Below are positions 32,488 through 40,840 of a stretch of DNA of 64,000 bases, one piece after another. This DNA comes from Maritalea mobilis (lineage in GTDB: Bacteria; Pseudomonadota; Alphaproteobacteria; Rhodobacterales; Rhodobacteraceae), in the NCBI RefSeq assembly GCF_019800885.1, contig NZ_JAHVKE010000005.1, forward strand, positions 1 to 64,000, written 5' to 3'. The notes under the pieces were generated by a model. The model was not told the origin of the DNA. It was given only the letters and a program-made list of their open reading frames with translations, and ran no database searches. Both the position numbers and the translations under genes were made by a program. Each line of letters starts with the position of its first letter. Position 1 is the first letter of the stretch.

Positions 32488-33333
32488 ATGGAAGACGATC
32501 CCAGATACGCGCCGTTCCGCCAGGCGCAGGACGATGTCGACTCCAGCCGCCACGTGCCCGACACGCCGCAGGCGCGATCGCCTGCCTATCGGCTGGCCTT
32601 CGACGACCCGTCCTTCATCAACCGCGACGAGCTGCGCCCGGTGCGCCTGCAACTGGAATTGATGAAGCCGACGCTTCTGATGGACGAGCACGGCATCGAA
32701 TCCACCGTCGTTCTCTTCGGCGGCGCGCGCATCCCGCGCCCGTCCGAGCGGGACAAGGCCCGCAGCGAAACCCTCAAGGAGCTGTCGCATTTCTACGACG
32801 AGGCCCGCGCCTTCGCCCGTGCGATCACCGAACGCTCGGTGGCGTCCGACTGCCGCGAGATGGTCGTCGTCACCGGCGGCGGCCCCGGCGTGATGGAGGC
32901 GGGCAACCGCGGCGCCGTGGATGCCGGCGGCTGTTCCATAGGCCTGAACATCGTGCTGCCGCATGAACAGGTGCCGAACGAATACGTGACGCCCGAACTG
33001 TGCTTCAACTTCCACTATTTCGGCATCCGCAAGATGCACTTCCTGCTGCGCGCCAAGGCCATCGCGGTTTTCCCCGGCGGGTTTGGCACGCTGGACGAAT
33101 TGTTCGAAAGCCTGACCCTGATCCAGACCGGCCGGATGGAGCAGGTGCCGGTCTTGCTGTTCGGCGAAAGCTTCTGGCGCAAGATCGTCAACTGGGAGGC
33201 TTTGGCCGACGCCGGCACCATCTCGCCCGAGGATCTGGACCTGTTCCACTTCGTCGAAACCGCCGAGGACGCGCTCAAGATCATCGATGGCTGGACATAC
33301 ACGGGCAAGCGGGGCGCGATCCCGGGGCGCTGA
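32488..33333 (+). CDS. LOG-family Rossmann-fold nucleotide-binding protein
   Basis: A 281-residue protein of the LOG/TIGR00730 superfamily. The nucleotide-binding motifs VVTGGGPGVMEAGNRGA and PGGFGTLDELFE are clear, and the ARIPRP region matches the longer subfamily. Short LOG proteins cleave cytokinin nucleotide monophosphates by phosphoribohydrolysis; the PGGxGTxxE motif is needed for that. This longer form has an N-terminal extension of about 80 residues whose role is unknown. Related proteins may handle AMP. ATG 32488 has an upstream AGGT-rich site. A convergent operon ends 10 bp away. Confidence 0.9.
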   Translation: MEDDPRYAPFRQAQDDVDSSRHVPDTPQARSPAYRLAFDDPSFINRDELRPVRLQLELMKPTLLMDEHGIESTVVLFGGARIPRPSERDKARSETLKELSHFYDEARAFARAITERSVASDCREMVVVTGGGPGVMEAGNRGAVDAGGCSIGLNIVLPHEQVPNEYVTPELCFNFHYFGIRKMHFLLRAKAIAVFPGGFGTLDELFESLTLIQTGRMEQVPVLLFGESFWRKIVNWEALADAGTISPEDLDLFHFVETAEDALKIIDGWTYTGKRGAIPGR

Positions 33334-33343
33334 GACCGGCGCG

Positions 33344-34210
33344 TCAGTCCGGCAAGACGTACTCGACCAGCGTGTTCGGCCGCCCGCGGCTCAGGTCATT
33401 GTCCGCGATCATGCTGGCGATCAGCCGTCCCTGCCCGTCGCGCCAAAGGCTCAACCCTTCGAGGTTGCCATGCCGGGTGCTGCCCTCGTCCAGCAGCCGC
33501 TCGGGCGCGCCAAGGCCACTCGGCCCGACCGCGAAGCGCGTCAGCCGGTTGCCGAAGCCGCCAAGCGAGACGCGACGCTCCAAAAGGTACAGCCGCCCCC
33601 GGTCGTCGAAATCGAGCGCGACCGGCCGCAGGCCGCCACCGCTTCCCACCGTCGCGATCACCTCCCAGCCCTGCGCACCGCCACGCCACAGGCGACCGTC
33701 GCCGCGTTCGGCCAGCATGTAGAACCGTCCCTGCGCATCGACGGCCAGGGCCTCGTACCCGCCATTCGCCGGCAGGCGCGCGGCCTCGGGCGGCGGGGCG
33801 ATCACCGTGGCGGCACGGCCTGTCCCGGAGAAGACCGCGACGCGTGCCGCACCTTCGAAGGAAATGGCGAACCGCCCGTCGCGCATCCGGGCAAGCCCTT
33901 CGCTGTCGAAGGCCCGGATATCCGGGTCGCGGTTCCCGTCGCCATCGGTCAGCACGGTCTCGGCCGTCAGCCCCGCGCCGGTGACGCGACCGCCCTCGCG
34001 CCGGAGCGCAACGGTGAACAGCCGCCCGCGATCCGACAGGACCACCGCCTCCCGCCCGCTCTGCGAGACGTGGATCGCGGACAACCCGCCGAAACCCGGC
34101 GCGGCGAAGGGCAGCGCGACCTCGCTCAGCACCTGCGCCTGGGCCAGAAGCGGCGATGCCCAAAGCGCAAGGATGGCCGCGAGGGCAGGCGTGCGGACCC
34201 CCGCTTTCAT
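33344..34210 (-). CDS. Secreted esterase-like activity of phytase (phytase-like propeller) protein
   Basis: A 288-residue exported protein. Residues 1-25 are a signal peptide (MKAGVRTPALAAILALWASPLLAQA). The rest has the beta-propeller pattern of the 'esterase-like activity of phytase' family: GFGGLSAIHVS, DPDIRAFDSEGLAR, NGGYEALAVDAQGRFYMLAER and RLTRFAVGPSGLGAP, plus LEGLSLWRDGQGR. Members often bind or act on phosphoesters but most are unproven. It starts 1 nt after the mepA stop, in an operon with mepA and an MFS transporter. Confidence 0.85.
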   Translation of the reverse strand: MKAGVRTPALAAILALWASPLLAQAQVLSEVALPFAAPGFGGLSAIHVSQSGREAVVLSDRGRLFTVALRREGGRVTGAGLTAETVLTDGDGNRDPDIRAFDSEGLARMRDGRFAISFEGAARVAVFSGTGRAATVIAPPPEAARLPANGGYEALAVDAQGRFYMLAERGDGRLWRGGAQGWEVIATVGSGGGLRPVALDFDDRGRLYLLERRVSLGGFGNRLTRFAVGPSGLGAPERLLDEGSTRHGNLEGLSLWRDGQGRLIASMIADNDLSRGRPNTLVEYVLPD

Positions 34211-34211
34211 C

Positions 34212-35132
34212 TCACAGGCTGCTGAGCAGGGACAGGCATTGGCCCGGAACCTGCGACAGGGTCACGCCGTTGCCGCGCGGCGGTTGCGGCGCTGCGGGGC
34301 CAGCCGGCGCGGGCGGTTCGCTGCTTGGCGGGGCAGGGTTCAGGATGCGGGCCGCGCGGGCCTCGGCGGCGGCGCAGCCATCGCCTGCCGGCACCGGCTC
34401 CTGCTCTTCGCAGTTACGCGACCCGGCGGGGCAAGTCAGCCGCACGTGGAAATGGTAGTGATGGCCGGTCGCCGGGCGAATGCGGCTCAGCCAGTCGCGG
34501 TCGCCTTCGGGCGTGTTGCGGCACAGCCAGACCTTCACGCCCGTGGTGACGAAAATGCGCGCGACGCGCGGGTCGGTTGCGGCGGCCCGCAGGACCGTGG
34601 CATGTTCGGCCGTCCAGTTCTCGTTGATCCAGGCCCCCCGCTGAGAGCGGACAGAGATCGAAGACAGGTTCTCGCGGTCCTGCCGCGACAAGGTCAGGTC
34701 GCGCGCGGGCAGCATCCAGATATCGACATCGAGGCCCGACTGGTGGCTGACATGGCCGGTCAGCATCGGGCCCCCGCGCGGCTGGCTCATGTCGCCGACA
34801 TAGAGGCCATTCCAGCTGGTGGTGCGAGCAACCTCGCGGCTCAGGTCCTGCACGAAATCGATGGTTTCGGGATGCGCCCAGTTGCGGTTCCGGCTCAGCC
34901 GCATGGCCTGCCATGTCGGGCCGGTCTCGGGCAGTTCCTGCGCCCCTGCGACACAGCCGTTCGAGTAGAAGCCGATCACCTCGGGCCGACCGCCGGACGC
35001 GACGGCCTCGGACCCGAAAAGGTGGCGCGCTTGCATCGCCGATTGCGTGGCATCGAGGCGGGGGGCGCCACCGCTGACGCAGGCGGCCAGGGCGAGGCTC
35101 AGCGCGGCTAGGGCAAGGCGACGGGTCAGCAT
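34212..35132 (-). CDS. mepA: Penicillin-insensitive murein endopeptidase MepA
   Basis: A 306-residue LAS-type (M74) peptidase. An N-terminal lipobox LAACVSG (cleavage before Cys18) marks it as a lipoprotein, whereas E. coli MepA is soluble. Zinc-site motifs are GHVSHQSGLDVDIWML (His and Asp) and GHHYHFHVRLTCP (His-x-His). Conserved cysteines are also present. It cleaves D-Ala-mDAP cross-links in peptidoglycan. A Pro/Ala-rich tail of about 45 residues is non-conserved. ATG 35132 has GGGAG upstream. The gene is tightly packed between an MFS transporter and a phytase-like protein. Confidence 0.93.
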   Translation of the reverse strand: MLTRRLALAALSLALAACVSGGAPRLDATQSAMQARHLFGSEAVASGGRPEVIGFYSNGCVAGAQELPETGPTWQAMRLSRNRNWAHPETIDFVQDLSREVARTTSWNGLYVGDMSQPRGGPMLTGHVSHQSGLDVDIWMLPARDLTLSRQDRENLSSISVRSQRGAWINENWTAEHATVLRAAATDPRVARIFVTTGVKVWLCRNTPEGDRDWLSRIRPATGHHYHFHVRLTCPAGSRNCEEQEPVPAGDGCAAAEARAARILNPAPPSSEPPAPAGPAAPQPPRGNGVTLSQVPGQCLSLLSSL

Positions 35133-35136
35133 CGTG

Positions 35137-36537
35137 TCACTCCCTGGGCGGGGCGCCGTCGTGCCGGCCTTCGGCATCGACGAAGAAAAGCAGGATCAAC
35201 CCGATCATGAACAAGACAACCAGCGGCGTCACCCCCATCTGCTGACTTCCGGTCGCCTGTGTGACAATTCCGATGGAGAGCGGCGCGATGAAGGACGTGG
35301 CCTTGCCCGCCAGCGCATAGAGCCCGAAGGCCTCGGTCATGCGGTCTGGATGGGCCTGGCGCACCATCATCGTGCGCGACGAGGATTGCAGCGCGCCGCC
35401 CCCCGCGCCGATCAGCGCGCCAAGCGCGTAGAAGGCGATATCGGGCAGGTTCGAGTCCTCGGCCACCGGGATGCCGAAGACGCTGTCGCGCGCGATGAAG
35501 ACGACGCCAAGCGCCACCAGCGTCAGCAAAAGGACATTGGTCAGGATCACCGGCTTGGGCCCAAGCGCGCTATCGGCCTTGCCGCCCAGCCACGCGAACA
35601 GCGCGCCGGTCAGAACGGCCAGGATCCCGAAGACCCCCACATCGACGACCGACCAGCCCAGGACGCCCGCGGCATAGATCCCGCCAAAGACATACATCCC
35701 GTTCAGCGCGTCGCGGTAGAACATCGAGGAGGCGAGATAGGCGAACATGCTGCGCTGCCGGGGCAGGGACCGCAGGGTGCGCCGCAATTCGGGCCATGCG
35801 CTCGCCGCCGCCTCGCGCACGGGAATGGCGTCTGCGGGGCGCGGGTCGCGCACCCACAGGAAGAACGGGATCATGAAGGCCGCATACCACAGCGCCGTGC
35901 CCGGCCCGACGGCCCGGGTGCCCTCGCGCTCTGCCGGATCGAGCCCGAAAAGCGGGTCCAGCCCGATCAGCGTTTTTCCTGTTTCCGCGTTCTCCGCGAA
36001 GAGCAGCAGCATCGCCACCAGCGCCACGAACCCGCCGAGATACCCGAAGGCCCATCCCGACCCCGAGATGCGCCCGAGGTCTTGCCGCCGCCCCAGCGTC
36101 GGCAACAGCGCGTTGGTGAAGATCGTCGCGAACTCCATCCCGATCAGGCCGATGGCGAAACTGAACAGGATCAGGAACAGGTTGAAATCGCCCGGTGCGG
36201 CCCACCACAGGCCCCAGGCCCCCGCGATGTAAAAGCCCGAGAACAACCAGATGAACGGCATCCGCCGCCCCGCCAGGTCCGCGATTGCGCCAAGGAACGG
36301 CGCCATCAGCGCGATGGCCAGTCCCGCCGCGCCCACGCCGTACCCCCAGGCCGTCTGCGCCGCCGTGCCGTCGCCCAGCAGGTCGTTGATATAGGGCCCG
36401 AAGATGAAGGTCAGAAGCAGCGTGTTATAAGGCTGGCTCGCCCAGTCGAACGCCCACCATCCCCAGATGCGGCGCTTGCCCTCTGGTCCAAGCTGGCCAA
36501 TCGGCGGCAGGGGTTTGGGCGAGGTCAGCGTCTTCAT
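35137..36537 (-). CDS. MFS transporter, UMF1 (Atg22-like) family
   Basis: A 466-residue protein with about twelve membrane segments. WGWWAFDWASQPYNTLLLTFIF-type N-terminus (quoted in part as FDWASQPYNTLLLTF), the FLGAIADLAGRRMP loop (MFS motif A-like) and MEFATIFTNALLPTL are marks of the UMF1/Atg22-like family. Bacterial members have no settled substrate; fungal Atg22 exports amino acids from the vacuole. Its stop is 4 bp from mepA, so uptake of cell-wall-derived peptides is a possible role, only from context. ATG 36537 gives MKTLTSPKPLPP. Confidence 0.9.
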   Translation of the reverse strand: MKTLTSPKPLPPIGQLGPEGKRRIWGWWAFDWASQPYNTLLLTFIFGPYINDLLGDGTAAQTAWGYGVGAAGLAIALMAPFLGAIADLAGRRMPFIWLFSGFYIAGAWGLWWAAPGDFNLFLILFSFAIGLIGMEFATIFTNALLPTLGRRQDLGRISGSGWAFGYLGGFVALVAMLLLFAENAETGKTLIGLDPLFGLDPAEREGTRAVGPGTALWYAAFMIPFFLWVRDPRPADAIPVREAAASAWPELRRTLRSLPRQRSMFAYLASSMFYRDALNGMYVFGGIYAAGVLGWSVVDVGVFGILAVLTGALFAWLGGKADSALGPKPVILTNVLLLTLVALGVVFIARDSVFGIPVAEDSNLPDIAFYALGALIGAGGGALQSSSRTMMVRQAHPDRMTEAFGLYALAGKATSFIAPLSIGIVTQATGSQQMGVTPLVVLFMIGLILLFFVDAEGRHDGAPPRE

Positions 36538-36588
36538 GGCGCAGACCATCTGCCCACGCGCCCGGTTTGTAAATGAAAATGCCGGGTC

Positions 36589-37119
36589 TCAGATCTGGGG
36601 CGGCCAGGGGCGTGTCCGATCCGCCTCGGCCCAGTTCTCCGCCCAGTCCGGCAGCGGTGGAGAGGCCCGGTCGACCCCCAGCGCATCGGCGACGCGCAGC
36701 GGATCGGTCAACCGCCCCTTCTCGGTCACGCCGGTGCGCAAGAGCGCGTGGTTGCAGACGGTTTCGCCCCGCACCATCGCCTGTTCGATGTAGAAGAACT
36801 TGTCGTCCCAGCCCACCAGCCGCGTGCGCAGATCGAACCGTTGCAGGGGCCGGATGCGGGCGCGGTAACGGACCGAACTGCCCGCCACGACAAGGCCCCA
36901 GCGTTCCCGCTTCAGCGCGTCCCACAGCCCCGTTCGGATCGACAGCCCGAACCGCCCGAGGTCATAGAGCGTCAGGATGCGCCCGTTGTTCATCTCGAAG
37001 AACCCGTCGATATCCCAGGGCAGGCAGGTCAGCCCGAGGTGATGCGTGTCGAGGATGCCAAGGCGCGGTTTGCGCTTTTCGGCGAGGGTCAGGGCAAGGA
37101 GACGGGCAAAGGGATACAT
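36589..37119 (-). CDS. Acyl-CoA thioesterase-like (hotdog fold) protein
   Basis: A 176-residue hotdog-fold protein of the 4HBT_2/THEM6-like kind. The block DIDGFFEMNNGRILTLYDLGRF is the conserved helix entry with an Asp that usually acts in thioester hydrolysis, and LVVAGSSVRYRARIRPLQRFDLRTRL is the central strand. It likely hydrolyses acyl-thioesters; the substrate is unknown. It lies downstream of nothing and upstream of the MFS operon on the same strand with a 51-bp gap, so it may be the first gene of that operon. It is divergent from yggT. Confidence 0.85.
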   Translation of the reverse strand: MYPFARLLALTLAEKRKPRLGILDTHHLGLTCLPWDIDGFFEMNNGRILTLYDLGRFGLSIRTGLWDALKRERWGLVVAGSSVRYRARIRPLQRFDLRTRLVGWDDKFFYIEQAMVRGETVCNHALLRTGVTEKGRLTDPLRVADALGVDRASPPLPDWAENWAEADRTRPWPPQI

Positions 37120-37247
37120 GGCCCGCAGCCAAAGCCCGCCGCGCGCCGCGCCGCAAGAGGCGTCGTTGCGTCACTCCGCCCCGGCTTGCACCGCGCCCCG
37201 CTTGTGCCTATTTGCCGTGCAGTCCCGATGCTACCAAAGGCCCGCAG

Positions 37248-37535
37248 ATGACCTCGCTTTTCCAGATCCTGATGCTGCTGATCGACGTGGCGTTCTTCAT
37301 CGTCATCGCCCATGTGATCCTCAGCTGGCTGATCAGCTTCGGCGTGCTGAACATGCGCCAGCCCATCGTGGCGCAGATCTGGGACGGCCTGAACCGCCTG
37401 CTCGAACCGGTCTACGGCCCGCTCCGCCGCGCGCTGCCGCCGATGGGCGGGCTCGACCTTGCGCCGCTCATCGTGATCATCGGCCTCTACGTGGTCGAGA
37501 TCATCCTGCGCAACAACGTGGCGTTCTTCCTCTGA
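37248..37535 (+). CDS. YggT family membrane protein
   Basis: A 95-residue protein with two membrane segments (about residues 5-28 and 70-90). The sequence AHVILSWLISFGVLNMRQP and RLLEPVYGPLRRALPPMGGLDLAPLIV match the YggT/Ycf19 family. Members take part in osmotic tolerance and membrane organisation, and in actinobacteria and plastids in division or cytochrome assembly, but the biochemical role is unsettled. It is a single-gene unit between the thioesterase and the sulfotransferase, and ends 19 bp before the convergent sulfotransferase stop. Confidence 0.9.
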   Translation: MTSLFQILMLLIDVAFFIVIAHVILSWLISFGVLNMRQPIVAQIWDGLNRLLEPVYGPLRRALPPMGGLDLAPLIVIIGLYVVEIILRNNVAFFL

Positions 37536-37554
37536 CCAAGTCCCGCGGGGCGCG

Positions 37555-38232
37555 TCAGACCGGCGCCTCGTAGCCGAACATCTCGATTTCTTCGCGGCAG
37601 AGATCCTGGATCTGTCGGACGGCCCCGGGATAGGCCGCGAAGATCTCTTGCGCGGTTCCGCCCGATTTGGGTCGATGGCCCGACTTCGCCCGGATGTTCT
37701 TCTGCGTGTCCCCGACAAAGCCCAGGCCCGCGGCCTCCAGATCGTCCTGCAGATGCTCGTAGCGCAGGTAGACGTCGAGCTTGTCCTCCCCGTGCAGCGG
37801 CGCGATGCGCAGGTTTTCCGTCAGCCGCTCGGGAAAGCGTTGATAGAACGCCTCGAAATCGAGGCCCTCGTCCCGGTTGCACGTCTTGGCCCAGAAATAC
37901 CGCGACACGGCACGGTCATAGGGGCTGCGGACAATCGTGATCCAGCGGTATCCATCCCGGATCTCGGGCGGCAACTTGGAGCGCGCCTCGGCGGCGCGCA
38001 TGTGCTTCGTGAACACCTTGCCGTTCGGGGACAGAAGACGACGAAAGCCCTTGTGCTTGTAATTCTGCGGCCCGCGAAACTTCAGGGCTGAACGTGTCTG
38101 CTCATCCACCTTGGAGATTGGCGTGATGATGCAATCCGGCCCACAATACCTGGAGAGCGCGATCTCGAACGACGTCCCGCCAACCTTCTTCGTCTTGATG
38201 AATACCAGATCCAGTTCGTGGCAGACGATCAC
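37555..38232 (-). CDS. Sulfotransferase family 2 protein
   Basis: A 225-residue protein of the carbohydrate sulfotransferase (Sulfotransfer_2) type. The PAPS 5'-phosphosulfate loop is FIKTKKVGGTSFE and the 3'-phosphate site is IVRSPYDRAVSRY. It would transfer sulfate from PAPS to a sugar or lipid acceptor. I chose GTG 38232 (giving M-IVCHELDLVFIKTK) because GGAGG lies 9 nt upstream and this start places the sulfotransferase fold at the N-terminus; a longer form from 38307 adds 25 non-conserved residues. It is a solitary gene; the acceptor is unknown. Confidence 0.82.
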   Translation of the reverse strand: MIVCHELDLVFIKTKKVGGTSFEIALSRYCGPDCIITPISKVDEQTRSALKFRGPQNYKHKGFRRLLSPNGKVFTKHMRAAEARSKLPPEIRDGYRWITIVRSPYDRAVSRYFWAKTCNRDEGLDFEAFYQRFPERLTENLRIAPLHGEDKLDVYLRYEHLQDDLEAAGLGFVGDTQKNIRAKSGHRPKSGGTAQEIFAAYPGAVRQIQDLCREEIEMFGYEAPV

Positions 38233-38375
38233 CTGATCATTCCTCCGGGGCAGCAGCAAAGGCCGGGCCGTCGAGGGGCCCTTGCTACGCATGGGACCAC
38301 AAGCCACGGGAGGTCAAGCCAGAAGATCGACTGCCGCGCGCCGCGCGGTCGACACCGGCCGGGACCCTCGGTGCC

Positions 38376-39044
38376 TCAGTACAGGAACGGCGCGTCCGCG
38401 CCCCAGACCGCCTCGACCCGGTCGTCGCGTCCGCACGCGTCGCGGTACAGCCCATAGGCCACCGATTTCCGGCGCGGGCCGAACCGTGTCAGGATCAACT
38501 CGTCGCTGCGGTAATAGTCCTGGTGATACTCCTCGGCCGGGTAGAAGGTCGCGGCATCGCGCACCGGCGTCACGACATCGGCGCCCAGTTCCGCCTCGGC
38601 CTGGGCGATCGCGGCCTCGGCGATGGCGCGTTCCTCGGGCCCGTTCACAAAAATCGCGGTGGTATAGCTAAAGCCCCGGTCGCAGAACTGCCCGCCATCA
38701 TCCAGCGGATCGATGGAGCGCAGGAACAGGTGCAGCAGTTGTTCGTAAGCCAGCACATCGGCGTCATAGGTGATCTCGACCACCTCCAGATGCCCGGTGC
38801 CGCCATTCACCACCTGCCGGTAACTGGGGTTCTCGACCGTGCCCCCGGCAAAGCCCGAGACGACCTCCTGCACGCCCTCGACCCGTTCGAAATCGGCTTC
38901 GACGCACCAGAAACAGCCCCCGGCCACCACGGCGGTTCGGATATCCTCGGCATGGGCGCGGCCGGTCTGCATGGCAAGCGCGGCCAGCATGGCCAGTCCA
39001 AGCGTGACGGGTTTCAGCGTGTCGCGGATCGGGGCGCGGGGCAT
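38376..39044 (-). CDS. msrA: Peptide-methionine (S)-S-oxide reductase MsrA, exported form
   Basis: A 222-residue MsrA. The catalytic motif GCFWC is followed by [21 protein letters not shown] and the family tail region (EEYHQDYY). It reduces methionine-S-sulfoxide in proteins. The first 32 residues form a signal peptide (ends ...QTGRAHAED), so this copy acts in the periplasm, in contrast to cytoplasmic MsrA. ATG 39044 has AAGGAG upstream. No msrB is adjacent. It is divergent from the class IV aminotransferase at 39154. Confidence 0.95.
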   Translation of the reverse strand: MPRAPIRDTLKPVTLGLAMLAALAMQTGRAHAEDIRTAVVAGGCFWCVEADFERVEGVQEVVSGFAGGTVENPSYRQVVNGGTGHLEVVEITYDADVLAYEQLLHLFLRSIDPLDDGGQFCDRGFSYTTAIFVNGPEERAIAEAAIAQAEAELGADVVTPVRDAATFYPAEEYHQDYYRSDELILTRFGPRRKSVAYGLYRDACGRDDRVEAVWGADAPFLY

Positions 39045-39153
39045 GATCAATCTCCTTTCGGTGCCGCCACGGTCGGACGTGGCCCCTTGAAATGCAACGC
39101 ACAGGGGTGTGAGGTCACGCGGCGGTGAACAGCGGGGACAGGAAAGGGCGAGA

Positions 39154-40047
39154 ATGGTCAGCACGCACCAGTCCGAAGAGGACGCGCGCAACGAGAACAT
39201 CCTGATCTGGGTGAACGGCGCGCTCAAACCCCGGCCCGAGGCCATGGTCAGCGTCTATGACAGCGGGTTCATGCTGGGCGACGGCGTGTGGGAGGGGCTG
39301 CGCCTTTACGATGGCAAATGGGCCTTTCTCGACGATCACCTCGACCGGCTGTTCGAGGCCGCGCTCGCCATTGACCTCGATATCGGTCTCGACCGCGACG
39401 GCGTGATCGCCGCGCTGGAGGACACCCGCGCAGCGAACGGCATGACGACCGACGCCCATGCCCGCCTGATGGTCACGCGCGGGGTCAAGATGCGCCCCTT
39501 CCAGCACCCGGCGCTGTCCATCTCGGGGCCGACCGTTGTGATCATCATGGAGCATTCCAAACCCTCCATCCCGCGCCCCATTCGCCTTGCCACCGTCCCG
39601 CACCAGCGCGGGTTGCCGATGACGCAGGATCCCAAGCTCAACTCCCATTCCAAGCTGAACTGCATCCTCGCCTGCATCGCCGCGGAAAAGGCCGGCGCGG
39701 ACGAGGCGTTGATGCTGGATGTGCATGGCTTCGTGAACACCACCAACGCCTGCAACTTCTTCATCGTCCGCAAGGGGGAGGTTTGGACCAGCACGGGCGA
39801 TTACTGCATGAACGGGATCACGCGGCAGAAGGTGATCGACGTGTGCCGCGCCGACGGCATCCCCGTCTTCGAACGGAACTATTCGCTGGTCGAGACCTAC
39901 GGCGCGGACGAGGCGTTTCTGACCGGCACCTTCGGGGCACAGACCCCGGTGGGCGAGATCGACGGGCGTGTCATCGGCGACGGGCAACCGGGGCCGATGA
40001 CCAGGCGGATTCGGACGCTTTACAAGGAACTGGTCGACCGGTCCTGA
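39154..40047 (+). CDS. Class IV aminotransferase (branched-chain/D-amino-acid type)
   Basis: A 297-residue fold-type IV PLP enzyme. The PLP lysine is Lys167 in SHSKLNCIL. The N-terminal block is [39 protein letters not shown] (cited in pieces), and [14 protein letters not shown] and [14 protein letters not shown] occupy the usual positions. The NSHSKLNCI context is closer to branched-chain-type enzymes than the DIK context of the paralogue at 18798-19658. The partner substrate is unknown. A sulfotransferase-like gene follows after 53 bp with short tandem repeats between. The binding site is GGAAAGG before ATG 39154. Confidence 0.85.
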   Translation: MVSTHQSEEDARNENILIWVNGALKPRPEAMVSVYDSGFMLGDGVWEGLRLYDGKWAFLDDHLDRLFEAALAIDLDIGLDRDGVIAALEDTRAANGMTTDAHARLMVTRGVKMRPFQHPALSISGPTVVIIMEHSKPSIPRPIRLATVPHQRGLPMTQDPKLNSHSKLNCILACIAAEKAGADEALMLDVHGFVNTTNACNFFIVRKGEVWTSTGDYCMNGITRQKVIDVCRADGIPVFERNYSLVETYGADEAFLTGTFGAQTPVGEIDGRVIGDGQPGPMTRRIRTLYKELVDRS

Positions 40048-40066
40048 GCGGCCGGCGTGTATGCAC

Positions 40067-40098
40067 GGGGTGTGTACAGGATGTGTACGGGGTGTGAC
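40067..40098. repeat. Tandem 11-bp repeats between the aminotransferase and sulfotransferase-like genes
   Basis: GGGGTGTGTAC (40067-40077), AGGATGTGTAC (40078-40088) and GGGGTGTGAC (40089-40098, one base short) are consecutive. They fill most of the 53-bp gap and place the third copy close to ATG 40101, so it replaces a normal ribosome-binding site. A preceding weaker copy (GCGTGTATGCAC) lies at about 40056-40066. Confidence 0.6.
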
Positions 40099-40100
40099 TC

Positions 40101-40805
40101 ATGAAAATCGCGATGTGGTCGGGGCCGCGCAACCTCTCGACGGCCATGATGTACAGCTTCGCCGCGCGGGGCGATTGCGCCGCCTGGGACGAGCCGTTCT
40201 ACGCCCCCTACCTCGCCGCGACCGGCATGGATCACCCCCTGGCGGAGGAGATCGTCGCCGCCCATGAGGCCGACCCTGAGAAGGTCGCCGCGCGCTGTGC
40301 CGGGCCGATCCCGGATGACAAAAAACACTTTTACATGAAGCACATGCCCCATCACATGCTGCCCGGTTTCCCGCTGGATTGGGCCGAGGGTTGCGTGAAT
40401 GTGCACCTCATCCGCCACCCCGCCCGCGTCATCGCCTCCTATGCCGTCAAGCGGGGCTCGGTGACGCTGGACGACATCGGCTTTCCCCAGCAACTTCGCC
40501 TGTGGCAAGCTTTGCCCGGTCCCGTTGTCGACAGCGCCGATATTCGCCGCAACCCACGGGAAATGTTGCAGAAAATCTGCGTTGAGATCGGCCTCGATTT
40601 CACCGACTCCATGCTCCGCTGGCCCCCCGGCCCGCGCCCTTATGACGGGGTCTGGGCACGGCATTGGTACGGCGCGGTCCATGCCTCCACCGGCTTTGCC
40701 GAGGCCGAGGGGCCGCTACCTGAACTGCCCGCAGAACTCGCCCCGCTACTGGCCCAAGCCCTTCCAATCTACGAAGAGATGCGCGCGCAGGCTCTCGCCG
40801 GCTGA
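40101..40805 (+). CDS. Sulfotransferase-like P-loop protein
   Basis: A 234-residue protein. The PAPS-like loop is MWSGPRNLSTAMMYSF at the N-terminus and the second site is VNVHLIRHPARVIASY; both are the sulfotransferase-like pattern seen in proteins encoded next to or fused with class IV aminotransferases. Transfer of sulfate to a metabolite is presumed; no acceptor is known. The ATG at 40101 follows three tandem repeats. Adenine deaminase starts 35 bp downstream with its own binding site, so this may be the last gene of a two-gene unit. Confidence 0.85.
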   Translation: MKIAMWSGPRNLSTAMMYSFAARGDCAAWDEPFYAPYLAATGMDHPLAEEIVAAHEADPEKVAARCAGPIPDDKKHFYMKHMPHHMLPGFPLDWAEGCVNVHLIRHPARVIASYAVKRGSVTLDDIGFPQQLRLWQALPGPVVDSADIRRNPREMLQKICVEIGLDFTDSMLRWPPGPRPYDGVWARHWYGAVHASTGFAEAEGPLPELPAELAPLLAQALPIYEEMRAQALAG

Positions 40806-40840
40806 CGCCGTGTCATGCAATCGTCGCTTGAAGGGGCGCG

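Noticed and set aside
40067-40098. Possible CRISPR-like array
   Set aside because: Units are only 11 bp, directly adjacent without spacers; no cas genes are present.
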